From the NCBI GenBank assembly GCA_021776335.1, contig JAJFGB010000009.1:124001-188000 (forward strand): a DNA stretch of 64,000 nt. The letters are read 5' to 3'. The notes under the pieces are model-generated. The model saw only the letters and a program-made list of their open reading frames with translations. It ran no database searches and was not told where the DNA came from. Position numbers and translations under genes: made by a program. Of the stretch, positions 36,706-44,153 are shown piece by piece; positions within the stretch are counted from its first letter, which is position 1, and each line of letters starts with the position of its first letter. This DNA is from Hyphococcus sp. (lineage in GTDB: Bacteria > Pseudomonadota > Alphaproteobacteria > Caulobacterales > Parvularculaceae).

Positions 36706-38007
36706 CTATCGGACAAGTTGAATGCCGCCGCCGGCTAAGCCGCCAGCAGTGTGGCTTGCGCATTTGCGGTCAGGATCCGGAAGGTTGAGACCACTGTTCG
36801 AGTCAAATTGGGCTGTCTTCGCGATGAGGCGAAAACAAGTGGATCCCTGGGCCATTTGTGAGTTGCTATTTGAAACAAAGGTAGCGTTAGGAAAGTAAAG
36901 CGCGCCATCAACGGTCACTGCCGTGTTGCTGTCAAAGTTATGCACTTCTGTATTGTTTCGCGCTGAGAAGAAGAGAACACCTTTGTAGCGGCCTGTCGTT
37001 GCAGCTGTAAATTCGATAGTAGTGTTTGAGCCGAAAAAGATTTTCACACCCGGCGCAACAAAAATGAATATATCTGTACCCTTTACGACGGCATTACTGT
37101 CGACCTTGAATTCGCCGCTTTTGATAATATATTCGCCAGGCGCAAAAGTGACCACGGCGTTGCTTGTTATTTCAAGGCCGCTACAATATTTCCCGGGCTG
37201 TATCGTAACTGTGCCCGTGTCGATTTTATCAGGTCGTGCGTCGCATCCAGTTGTTGACGGTTCCGGCAAGGCGCCTAAAGGGTCGGCTAATTTACTGGCG
37301 CCGGTTTTTGGGGTGGGACCGATTGTCGAGTTACTTTTTTCTGCATAACCGCCGACTGTCGCGATATTTTGTGCGTCGATAACCGCGTTGCTGTCAGAAA
37401 CCAAGGCGTTGTTACTCTTCGAATTAACATGAATACCGCATGTTTTCATATCAAGTGTTGCATTCGACTTTACGTCAAGTGCGGGCGATGCGTTTGGGTC
37501 CAATACCACAAGGCAATTTGGCGATAGTGGAGCGCTCAGGATCGCTGATGCAGAGACGTTGATAGTGTTTTTACCAAAGAGCTTCATGAAATATGTTGGT
37601 AACCCGTTTCCTCTGGCGGTAGAAAGCCGCATTGTCATGCGCACCGAGGATTCATCGCCTCCAGCATTGAAGTTTGCCCCATCCCATTCGCCAAATTCAA
37701 TATCTGAGGCGCCCAGGACCGTTCCGTATTTTGCTGAAGGGTAATGCGCTTTGGCATATACGATTGCCCTTGCGGTGGTCGCAATTTTGTCAGGCATTTG
37801 TGAACCTGAAGACAAAGCGACGGTGTCAACAACGGTTTGCATGCGTTTTTGGGTTCGACGCATATTTCCTTCATCAATTGCAAAAGCAATCATGCCAAAC
37901 AAAACGAATATCGCTGCGACAAAAATCATCGTCACATTGCCGCGTTGGCAATCTTTGTACCTACGCAACGCATCGGAGAGCGAACTTATCATGATGAATT
38001 TTTTCAT
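36706..38007 (-). CDS. TadG-like Flp pilus/pseudopilin-associated protein with SNA repeats
   Basis: Predicted 433-residue protein with the TadE/TadG-type N-terminus: a cytoplasmic head, then a hydrophobic helix (about residues 24-44, VTMIFVAAIFVLFGMIAFAIDEGN) followed by an RRTQKRMQTVVDTVAL helix. No von Willebrand domain is seen. Instead, residues ~165-410 carry at least eight spaced Ser-Asn-Ala/Thr motifs (KSNAT, DSNAV, TSNAV, DSNAV, GSNTT, DSNTA, DSNSG) in beta-rich context, suggesting a repetitive beta-helix. The start overlaps the tadE-like stop (ATGA). No tad secretion ATPase genes are in the window. Confidence 0.75.
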   Translation of the reverse strand: MKKFIMISSLSDALRRYKDCQRGNVTMIFVAAIFVLFGMIAFAIDEGNMRRTQKRMQTVVDTVALSSGSQMPDKIATTARAIVYAKAHYPSAKYGTVLGASDIEFGEWDGANFNAGGDESSVRMTMRLSTARGNGLPTYFMKLFGKNTINVSASAILSAPLSPNCLVVLDPNASPALDVKSNATLDMKTCGIHVNSKSNNALVSDSNAVIDAQNIATVGGYAEKSNSTIGPTPKTGASKLADPLGALPEPSTTGCDARPDKIDTGTVTIQPGKYCSGLEITSNAVVTFAPGEYIIKSGEFKVDSNAVVKGTDIFIFVAPGVKIFFGSNTTIEFTAATTGRYKGVLFFSARNNTEVHNFDSNTAVTVDGALYFPNATFVSNSNSQMAQGSTCFRLIAKTAQFDSNSGLNLPDPDRKCASHTAGGLAGGGIQLVR

Positions 38008-38432
38008 AATGCGGTGTAGCTCCTCATTGTTAGATTCGCCGTCAAGCTGCTTGGCACGAATAAACTGAATGGGAGTTTTGCTTTTAGATCCGCATGCGTT
38101 AGCCCAATTGACACCACAGCATCGGGGTCGGTTGGATCGCCCTCCGTGGGCGGATCGACGTTGACAAAGGCGGTGATGCCGATACGGGCCAGGCTCTGCG
38201 TTTTCACAAACGTCTCAGCCTGGGTCTTATCAAGGTATCCGGCCGCGATGCCACGCGTTGCGTCAAAGACAATTTCGTCAAGTATAGATTGTGTGCGTAG
38301 AACAAGCGCACCCTGGATCATACCCAAAATCATGAGTAGGACCACTGGTGCAATCAACGCGAACTCGACAGCAGCGCTGCCGCGGCGGTCGCGCAAGTAA
38401 TCAAATAAGTTTCGCCATGCCAAAACGCGCAT
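38004..38432 (-). CDS. TadE-family pilus assembly protein
   Basis: Predicted 142-residue protein with the TadE signature near its start: RRGSAAVEFALIAPVVLLMILGMIQ (residues 16-40), i.e. a Glu five residues into the hydrophobic helix as in type IV pseudopilins. The rest is an exported domain. GGGGAG lies nine bases before the ATG. It is coupled to the TadG-like gene. Together they form a small TadE/TadG pair apart from a full tad locus. Confidence 0.85.
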   Translation of the reverse strand: MRVLAWRNLFDYLRDRRGSAAVEFALIAPVVLLMILGMIQGALVLRTQSILDEIVFDATRGIAAGYLDKTQAETFVKTQSLARIGITAFVNVDPPTEGDPTDPDAVVSIGLTHADLKAKLPFSLFVPSSLTANLTMRSYTAL

Positions 38433-38807
38433 AATACAAACTCCCCAACTCTGCTATTTCTTCGCAACAAAAGACTCATAAAAAGTTAATATGAGGACTT
38501 AATGAGCTATATTGCTGATAAAAAGAGCATAATCGGCTCAACGTGACACTTGGTTGGAAAGAAAATTTGGATCACATTGTCAAACTGGGCATGGAACGAT
38601 TTGTATTTGATGAGGTATCACGCAGGATTACTTGTGTAGAATTGGATAGGAAGCGGCCAAATCAGAGTAGGGGCTGACCAGGTTCAGGAAACTCATTCGC
38701 GTTTGTGGAATATCAAGGCTCACCAGAATACCGGCTTGCCCAAAATTCAACATTGCTGCAGATGCATGCGGGGGCATCGAACCCCGAGGGTTCGGTGCGA
38801 ATGCGTT
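38433..38807. other. Intergenic region between tadE and ccmE genes
   Basis: About 375 bases without a convincing gene. It must hold the tadE promoter on the minus strand. Two TTAA half-sites (38486-38502) are spaced by nine bases rather than the seven of CtrA boxes. Near the ccmE end, GCATCGAACCC (38774-38784) and GGGTTCGGTGC (38788-38798) form an 11-pair hairpin with one G-U, perhaps the ccmE terminator, but no T-run follows. Confidence 0.45.
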
Positions 38808-39242
38808 TCAGGAGCCGCCGTCGGTCTTGTTGACAATGCCGATCAGTTCCTTGGGTACATAATTTTCGTCATGTTTTGCAAGAATTGTGTCGGCGACAAA
38901 AATGCCGGTTGCATCCAGACGTCCTTGAGCGATGACGCCTTGCCCCTCGCGGAACAGATCGGGGCGAATGCCCGTATAGGAAACCATGATACGCTCGGCG
39001 CCGTCGGTAACAGCAAATGTCATCTCGGCGCCGTTTTCGTTTTCTATGCTGCCTTCTTCTACTAATCCGCCGAGGCGGATTTGCTGGCCCGGCTCGATTT
39101 TGGCGGCGAGTGCATCCGTTGGCGTGTAGAAGTAAGAGATATTTTTCTCTAGGGCGGAAAACACCAGAAAGGCCGCTCCAATGAGCAGAATGGAGCCGAC
39201 AGCGACATAGCCAATACGACGATTGCGGTGGGCGGGTTTCAT
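38808..39242 (-). CDS. ccmE: Cytochrome c maturation heme chaperone CcmE
   Basis: Predicted 144-residue membrane-anchored heme chaperone. An N-terminal transmembrane helix (about residues 11-30) is followed by an OB-fold periplasmic domain. The covalent heme-binding His124 is in LAKHDENYVPKEL, the family signature. It carries heme from CcmC to the CcmF/H ligation complex, which is not in this window. It lies on the opposite strand from ccmABCD, about 100 bases away, so the two transcripts are divergent. Confidence 0.95.
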   Translation of the reverse strand: MKPAHRNRRIGYVAVGSILLIGAAFLVFSALEKNISYFYTPTDALAAKIEPGQQIRLGGLVEEGSIENENGAEMTFAVTDGAERIMVSYTGIRPDLFREGQGVIAQGRLDATGIFVADTILAKHDENYVPKELIGIVNKTDGGS

Positions 39243-39343
39243 AGCTGATCATTAGCGGGTCTGACCCCGGGCTTCAAATGGCCGTTTCGCGCCTTTTGTC
39301 GCGGCGCAGTTGCGCTCTACAGGGAACTTGTAGGATAGGCTGA

Positions 39344-40018
39344 ATGCAGGCGGATCAGAGTATTCTGCCGGGAGACCGGATGGCGCGCTACAATCGAGAA
39401 ATTACCCTGCAAGCTGAAGATGCTGGATGCGATCGCGCTGGCGTCCCGATTGTGCGCGGCGTTTCCTTTACGTTGAAGCCTGGTGGCGCACTTCAGCTTT
39501 TCGGCGCCAACGGGTCTGGCAAAACGAGCCTTTTGTCACTTTTTGCCGGGCATATCCGTGCGGGGGCGGGCAGTTTGCGTTGGCGCGCCAGCAGCGGTGC
39601 AGAGCAAGAGTTTCCGTTCGACGACAGCGTTTTCTTTCTTGGTCACCAGGTGAGCATCAAATCATCGCTCACAGCAGAAGAAAACCTTCTCTTTTGGTCA
39701 AAGCTCTATTGCGGGGATAAAAGCGCCATCAGGGATCGCGTAGGGGTGGCTCTTGATCGCGTTGGCATGGGCGATTGCGGACGCCTGCGCGCGGGGCGCT
39801 TATCAGCGGGACAGCGCCGCCGGATTGACCTGGCGCGGGCGCTGCTGGCGCAGCGCGAAGTCTGGCTCATGGATGAGCCCGCTGCTGCCATTGACGCCGA
39901 CGGCGTTGGCATACTGCGCGGAATGATCTCGGATCATCTTGGTAGAGGAGGGATTGCGCTGATTGCAACGCATGATGAGTTGGGCGTGTCATCACGCAAA
40001 CTGGAGATTGGCACGTGA
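39344..40018 (+). CDS. ccmA: Heme exporter ATP-binding protein CcmA
   Basis: Predicted 224-residue ABC ATPase of the CcmAB complex that releases holo-CcmE. Walker A is GANGSGKTS, the signature is LSAGQRRRIDLARALL, Walker B is VWLMDEP, and a switch His is in ATHDE. An alternative ATG at 39380, preceded by GGGAG, would remove 12 residues and may be the true start. The stop overlaps the ccmB GTG by four bases. Confidence 0.93.
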   Translation: MQADQSILPGDRMARYNREITLQAEDAGCDRAGVPIVRGVSFTLKPGGALQLFGANGSGKTSLLSLFAGHIRAGAGSLRWRASSGAEQEFPFDDSVFFLGHQVSIKSSLTAEENLLFWSKLYCGDKSAIRDRVGVALDRVGMGDCGRLRAGRLSAGQRRRIDLARALLAQREVWLMDEPAAAIDADGVGILRGMISDHLGRGGIALIATHDELGVSSRKLEIGT

Positions 40019-40695
40019 AGGCAGCGAGACCTTTTGTGGAAGCAGTTTTTGCACGAGACCTTAAAATCGCTTTTCGCTCCGGTGGCGGATGGTTTTACGC
40101 CTTGTTCTTTTTTGTGGTGTTCGCGGCGCTCGCTGCAATTGCAATTGGGCCGGAATTATCCGCGCTTGCCGCCGCAGCGCCAGCAATCCTTTGGCTCGCG
40201 GCGGCGTTCGCGCTTCAATTTTCTGCAGCGGATATGTTTGAAAGCGATATTCGGGACGGCACGTTGCGTGCGCTCGCAGCAGAGCAGGCAAGTTTGTTTC
40301 CCTACTGGCTCGCGAAGGTTTTTCTGTTGGCAGCGGTCGCTGCAGCGCCCATCGCTGTTGCAGCGCCATTTGTGCTGGCCATGCTCGGTGTCGCGTTTGA
40401 GAAGTCATCTCAAGCGGTCATTTTGACAGTTCTTGGTTTTCCGCCGCTGATCATGGTGGCGATATTGACGGCGGCGTTGGTCTCCGGCTTGCGTGCAGGC
40501 GGCCTGCTGGCAACCATCATCGCAGCGCCTTTTGCTACGCCGGTTCTGGTCTTCGGCGTTAGCGCGACGAACATACTTTTTTCAAATGGCGTACTTTGGT
40601 CTTCTGAGACCTTGATTTTAGCGGCGCTTGGCTTGTTTATGACGGCGCTGACGCCGGCATTTGCCATCGTTGCGTTGCGACTCAGTCTTGAATAG
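40015..40695 (+). CDS. ccmB: Heme exporter membrane protein CcmB
   Basis: Predicted 226-residue integral membrane partner of CcmA with about six hydrophobic helices. Family strings include ARDLKIAFRSGG at the start and DIRDGTLRALAAEQASLFPYWLAK in the first loops. The start is GTG at 40015, overlapping ccmA (GTGA). It ends 19 bases before ccmC. Confidence 0.93.
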   Translation: MKAARPFVEAVFARDLKIAFRSGGGWFYALFFFVVFAALAAIAIGPELSALAAAAPAILWLAAAFALQFSAADMFESDIRDGTLRALAAEQASLFPYWLAKVFLLAAVAAAPIAVAAPFVLAMLGVAFEKSSQAVILTVLGFPPLIMVAILTAALVSGLRAGGLLATIIAAPFATPVLVFGVSATNILFSNGVLWSSETLILAALGLFMTALTPAFAIVALRLSLE

Positions 40696-40714
40696 GAAGA
40701 GGTCGACCCCGCAG

Positions 40715-41470
40715 ATGTTCAGTTATTTTTCCAACCCGGCAAACTTTGAAACCCTGGCGCGTCGCGTCGGGCCGATATCGTTCGGTGTATTTGTAATTTT
40801 TGCAGCTGTGGGTCTGTTGATGGGGCTTTTTTATTCGCCCGCAGATTATCAGCAAGGTCACAGCGTGCGCATTATGTATGTGCATGTGCCAGCCGCCTGG
40901 ATGGCGCTTGCCGCTTATTCCTTCATTGCAGGGATGAGTTTGGTTGCATTCATCTGGCGCCACAGTCTCGCTGATCTTGCGGCGCGCTCAGCAGCGCTTC
41001 CGGGCGCTGTCTTTACCGCGCTGGCGCTTTTTACCGGCGCGGTTTGGGGCAAGCCGACCTGGGGCGCCTGGTGGGTTTGGGATGCGCGCCTCACTTCGAT
41101 GTTGATTTTGCTGTTTATTTACTTCGGTTATATGGCGGTGTGGCAATCCGTTCAGGAGCCGGCCCGGGCGGCGCGATTTGCGCGCCTTCTGGCGCTTGTC
41201 GGGTTTATCAACATTCCGATTATTAAGTTCTCGGTCGATTGGTGGAACAGTTTGCACCAACCAGCCAGTATTTTGCGTCCCGACGGGCCGACCATTCATA
41301 TCAGCATGCTAATCCCGCTTTTTGCTATGCTGATTGCCTATACCGCGATTTTTGTGTGGCTCGTCTTTACAGGCGTTCGCACGGACATTGCCGAACAGAG
41401 ACAGGCCGCTCTGCAACGCCGCTCGCCAAGCCGTCCTGTTGCGTCATCAAATGTGGAGAAGGAGGCATGA
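40715..41470 (+). CDS. ccmC: Heme transporter/attachment protein CcmC
   Basis: Predicted 251-residue six-helix membrane protein that loads heme onto CcmE. The tryptophan-rich motif WGAWWVWDARLTS is present, flanked by the heme-ligand histidines in YVHVPAAW and SLHQPASI. The ATG at 40715 follows AGGAAGAGG at slightly long spacing; the frame is open to 40661. The stop overlaps the ccmD start (ATGA). Confidence 0.95.
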   Translation: MFSYFSNPANFETLARRVGPISFGVFVIFAAVGLLMGLFYSPADYQQGHSVRIMYVHVPAAWMALAAYSFIAGMSLVAFIWRHSLADLAARSAALPGAVFTALALFTGAVWGKPTWGAWWVWDARLTSMLILLFIYFGYMAVWQSVQEPARAARFARLLALVGFINIPIIKFSVDWWNSLHQPASILRPDGPTIHISMLIPLFAMLIAYTAIFVWLVFTGVRTDIAEQRQAALQRRSPSRPVASSNVEKEA

Positions 41471-41631
41471 TCGAGTTTTTTGAATTCGGGCGCCATGCAC
41501 CTTATATTTTTGCAGCTTATGGCTTTTCGATTTTGGCAATAGCTATTTTGATTCTCATCCGAAAAGATGAGTTGAAAAAAGCACTCGACGCCGAGCCTCG
41601 CCCCGAGAATGAGGAAAAGCAGGTCAAATGA
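41467..41631 (+). CDS. ccmD: Heme exporter small subunit CcmD
   Basis: A 54-residue protein: short N-terminal FFEFGRHAPYIFAAYGFS, one transmembrane helix, then a charged tail. This is the usual CcmD form, including the GRHAPYIFAAYG string. It stabilises the CcmABC-CcmE complex. The start overlaps ccmC by four bases. Confidence 0.92.
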   Translation: MIEFFEFGRHAPYIFAAYGFSILAIAILILIRKDELKKALDAEPRPENEEKQVK

Positions 41632-41667
41632 CTGGTGTTACAACCGGTAACTGCCATCGCTGTGGAG

Positions 41668-42492
41668 CTAGTTTGCAGCCTTTTTTGCGGCAGCGATTTT
41701 TTCCTGCAGCTCTTCCGGGCGAAAACCTGTCACGACGTCGACATACTCGCCATTGAGTGAGGCGACAATAAATGTCGGCGTGCCATCTGTGCCCAGTTGC
41801 GCTGCGATGTCGTGATTTGTTGAGATTGCAAAACCGATTTCACCGCTCTTGATCGCTGTTTCCATTTTCGCAACATTGAGGCCTTCACTGCGTGCGATGT
41901 CTTGTACGCGCTCTTTCGTGAGCACGCCGGATGCGTCCATCATCGCAAGGTGAAATTCAAGAAATTTCCCCTGATCGCGGGCGGCAAGCGACATTTCTGC
42001 GGCGTAGTCAGACTCATCGCGCAGGATCGGCAGCTCTCTTAGAACAACTTGTATCGATGCGTCGGACTTTGCCATTTCATTGACCATCCCTGCAGCGCGT
42101 TTGCAGAAACCGCAATGGTAATCATACATTTCAATGACAGCGACTTTTGCCTTTGATGGGTTTTTACCGCCGACGAAACTGGTCCTTGGATCAAGCAAGC
42201 GATCGAGATTTTCGGCTGCGAGCTGGCGTGCGCGCTCATCTGCGGCCATGCGTTGGCGGGCGCTGTATTCGTTCACCGCCTCGATGATGACTTCAGGGTT
42301 TTCCATCAGATAGGCGCGCACAATGTCGCCGATTTCTTCCTCTTCCAATTCAGAAAAGGAAGTGCTCAAATTTTCCCTCGGTGCTTTTGATTGCGTTTGC
42401 GCCTGCTGTGCGGAAGAAAAACCGACAACGGTTACACCCAATACAAACGCGCCAATAAGGGCTGCACCGATGGCGGCTTTCGTTTTGTTCAT
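41668..42492 (-). CDS. Exported DsbA-family thiol:disulfide oxidoreductase
   Basis: Predicted 274-residue periplasmic protein with a signal peptide (residues 1-28, ending near FSSA). A charged helical segment with DIVRAYLMENPEVIIEAV precedes the thioredoxin fold. The active site is Cys127-Gly-Phe-Cys130 in YDYHCGFCKRA, and the cis-Pro is Pro239 in GTDGTPTFIV. The helical N-terminus resembles the oligomerisation arm of ScsC-type isomerases, so disulfide isomerase activity is possible. It lies convergent to the ccm operon, where thiol chemistry is also needed. Confidence 0.88.
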   Translation of the reverse strand: MNKTKAAIGAALIGAFVLGVTVVGFSSAQQAQTQSKAPRENLSTSFSELEEEEIGDIVRAYLMENPEVIIEAVNEYSARQRMAADERARQLAAENLDRLLDPRTSFVGGKNPSKAKVAVIEMYDYHCGFCKRAAGMVNEMAKSDASIQVVLRELPILRDESDYAAEMSLAARDQGKFLEFHLAMMDASGVLTKERVQDIARSEGLNVAKMETAIKSGEIGFAISTNHDIAAQLGTDGTPTFIVASLNGEYVDVVTGFRPEELQEKIAAAKKAAN

Positions 42493-42558
42493 TTTTATAA
42501 CTCCTGAATCACTGTTGGCGCGACTTATCGCCTGCGCTGTTCAGTTCATTGACTGCGC

Positions 42559-44007
42559 TTATGTGTTTTCTTCTGGAATAGTCGGATCTGGTACATCCGG
42601 GCGGCTCGGCGGTGTTTCCGGGATTTGCCGCGGCGCTGGCGCGTCATCGTCGATACCGCTTGGCAATGCTGCTCCGCCGGTTTGTGATTGGGTCGCCAAC
42701 ACAATATCAGCGGCCTGTCGCCATTCCGGTGTGCCTTTTCTCAACCCAGCCATTGCGCGCCGCGCAAAAGCATTGGCATCGGGCTTCGCGCCGGCATGAT
42801 AGCGCGACTCCGCTGTCGCGAGATCTGCCATCGTGTCGTTTTCGAGACCGCCATAGGCGCGCGCCAGCTCATACCATCCAAAACCATTATCGGGTTCCAG
42901 CAGGAGCGCCCGTTTGAATTCCGTTACTGCCTCTTCAAAATTTTCCGGCGCGTCCATAGCGTTTAAGGCGCGGCCTAAGCCGATACGAAGGAGCGCGTTA
43001 TCGGATTTCAGTGCAATCGCTTTTTTATGAGGTTCGATCGACTCTTCGACTTTACCGAATTCGAACAGCATTTGCCCTTCAAGCTCATGAAAATAGGGGT
43101 TATCCGGCCTTGCCTCTGTCAGCGTTCGGATTTCAATCAGCGCTTTTTCGACCTGAGAGGTTCGATAATAAGCAACGGCGCGCGCATAATGCGCGGGATC
43201 AGACTGATCCGATAATGGATACCGTCGCAATGTCGCGTGGGGCTCTTCTAAGAATCCATGGATCTTCGCTTGAATAAACCGCAATCGCTCAATCTCTTCA
43301 GGACTATCCTCGACCTCGTAATAGGGCGACACTTCTGCGCGCTGTTGCAAAGCGGACAGGCGATCATTGGCGAGAGGGTGCGTTTGACGATAAGGGTTTA
43401 TCTGCCTGCCGCGAATGATCTGCGAATTTCGCACATTGCGCCACAGCTCAGTGGCGCCCTTGCTGGAATGACCGATGCGGTCGAGATAGGTGATTGACGA
43501 CTGGTCGGCCGTTGATTCCTGGCCACGACTGTATTTTAAAAAATTTGCTGTACCAATATTTTGGCCAAGGCCCAATATGCCAATGCCAGCTTCAGGTGCG
43601 CCTGCTGCCACCGCGCCTGCTGCGAGTATGAGACTCAAAAGCATCGGGCGCGACGCGCTGGCAATTGCCGCGTCTGTTCGTACCGAGTGCCCGCCGGCAA
43701 GGTGGCCCGCCTCATGGGCGATGACGCCTTCAATTTGATTGGGCGTTTCGGCGATCGTCAAGAGGCCGGAATTGACGCCCATATATCGTCCGCCGGCGAA
43801 TGCGTTAAGCGACTGGTCAGCGACGAGCAGGATTTGAATCGAGTCTTCGTTAAGCCCCGCCGCCCGAAAAATCGGCCGCGAATATTCGTCGAGAAATTCC
43901 TCAATTTCTGCGTCGCGCAGTAGTGAAATGCCGCGCGCCTGAGCGAGGGGCGTGCCGACGGTTGCCATCAGCACCGCAATAGAAAGGCAAAATTTCCGCA
44001 GTTTCAC
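42559..44007 (-). CDS. BepA-like M48 metalloprotease with TPR domain
   Basis: Predicted 482-residue periplasmic protease/chaperone. I chose the GTG at 44007 because TAAGGA lies eight bases before it and it opens a good signal peptide ending LAQA; the frame is open to 44121, but that adds 38 basic residues. The zinc site is HEAGH (98-102), with the third ligand in the later SRGQESTADQ helix. The second half consists of TPR-like repeats. In E. coli, BepA degrades or assists LptD and other outer-membrane proteins. The last 40 residues are Pro/Asp-rich. Confidence 0.9.
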   Translation of the reverse strand: MKLRKFCLSIAVLMATVGTPLAQARGISLLRDAEIEEFLDEYSRPIFRAAGLNEDSIQILLVADQSLNAFAGGRYMGVNSGLLTIAETPNQIEGVIAHEAGHLAGGHSVRTDAAIASASRPMLLSLILAAGAVAAGAPEAGIGILGLGQNIGTANFLKYSRGQESTADQSSITYLDRIGHSSKGATELWRNVRNSQIIRGRQINPYRQTHPLANDRLSALQQRAEVSPYYEVEDSPEEIERLRFIQAKIHGFLEEPHATLRRYPLSDQSDPAHYARAVAYYRTSQVEKALIEIRTLTEARPDNPYFHELEGQMLFEFGKVEESIEPHKKAIALKSDNALLRIGLGRALNAMDAPENFEEAVTEFKRALLLEPDNGFGWYELARAYGGLENDTMADLATAESRYHAGAKPDANAFARRAMAGLRKGTPEWRQAADIVLATQSQTGGAALPSGIDDDAPAPRQIPETPPSRPDVPDPTIPEENT

Positions 44008-44153
44008 GCGCCCAATCCTTACTTGCTCGGCCGGCAGTCTAGCTGCTGTTTGCGGCAATTTCGAGGTTGCCCGCGCCCGGCGCCGCGTTTGTGACCTTAG
44101 CGTGGTGATTTCGGCCAGCACGCATTATACGCGTCCTGGCCGGAATTCCGTCG

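Noticed and set aside
38486-38502. Two TTAA sites before tadE as a CtrA box
   Set aside because: The half-sites are nine bases apart, not the seven of the CtrA consensus.
38760-38805. GGTTCG-containing hairpin near ccmE as part of a tRNA
   Set aside because: No acceptor, D or anticodon arm can be built around it; it is only a stem-loop.
38703-39065. Open frame antisense to ccmE
   Set aside because: It overlaps a certain gene on the other strand and has no family features.
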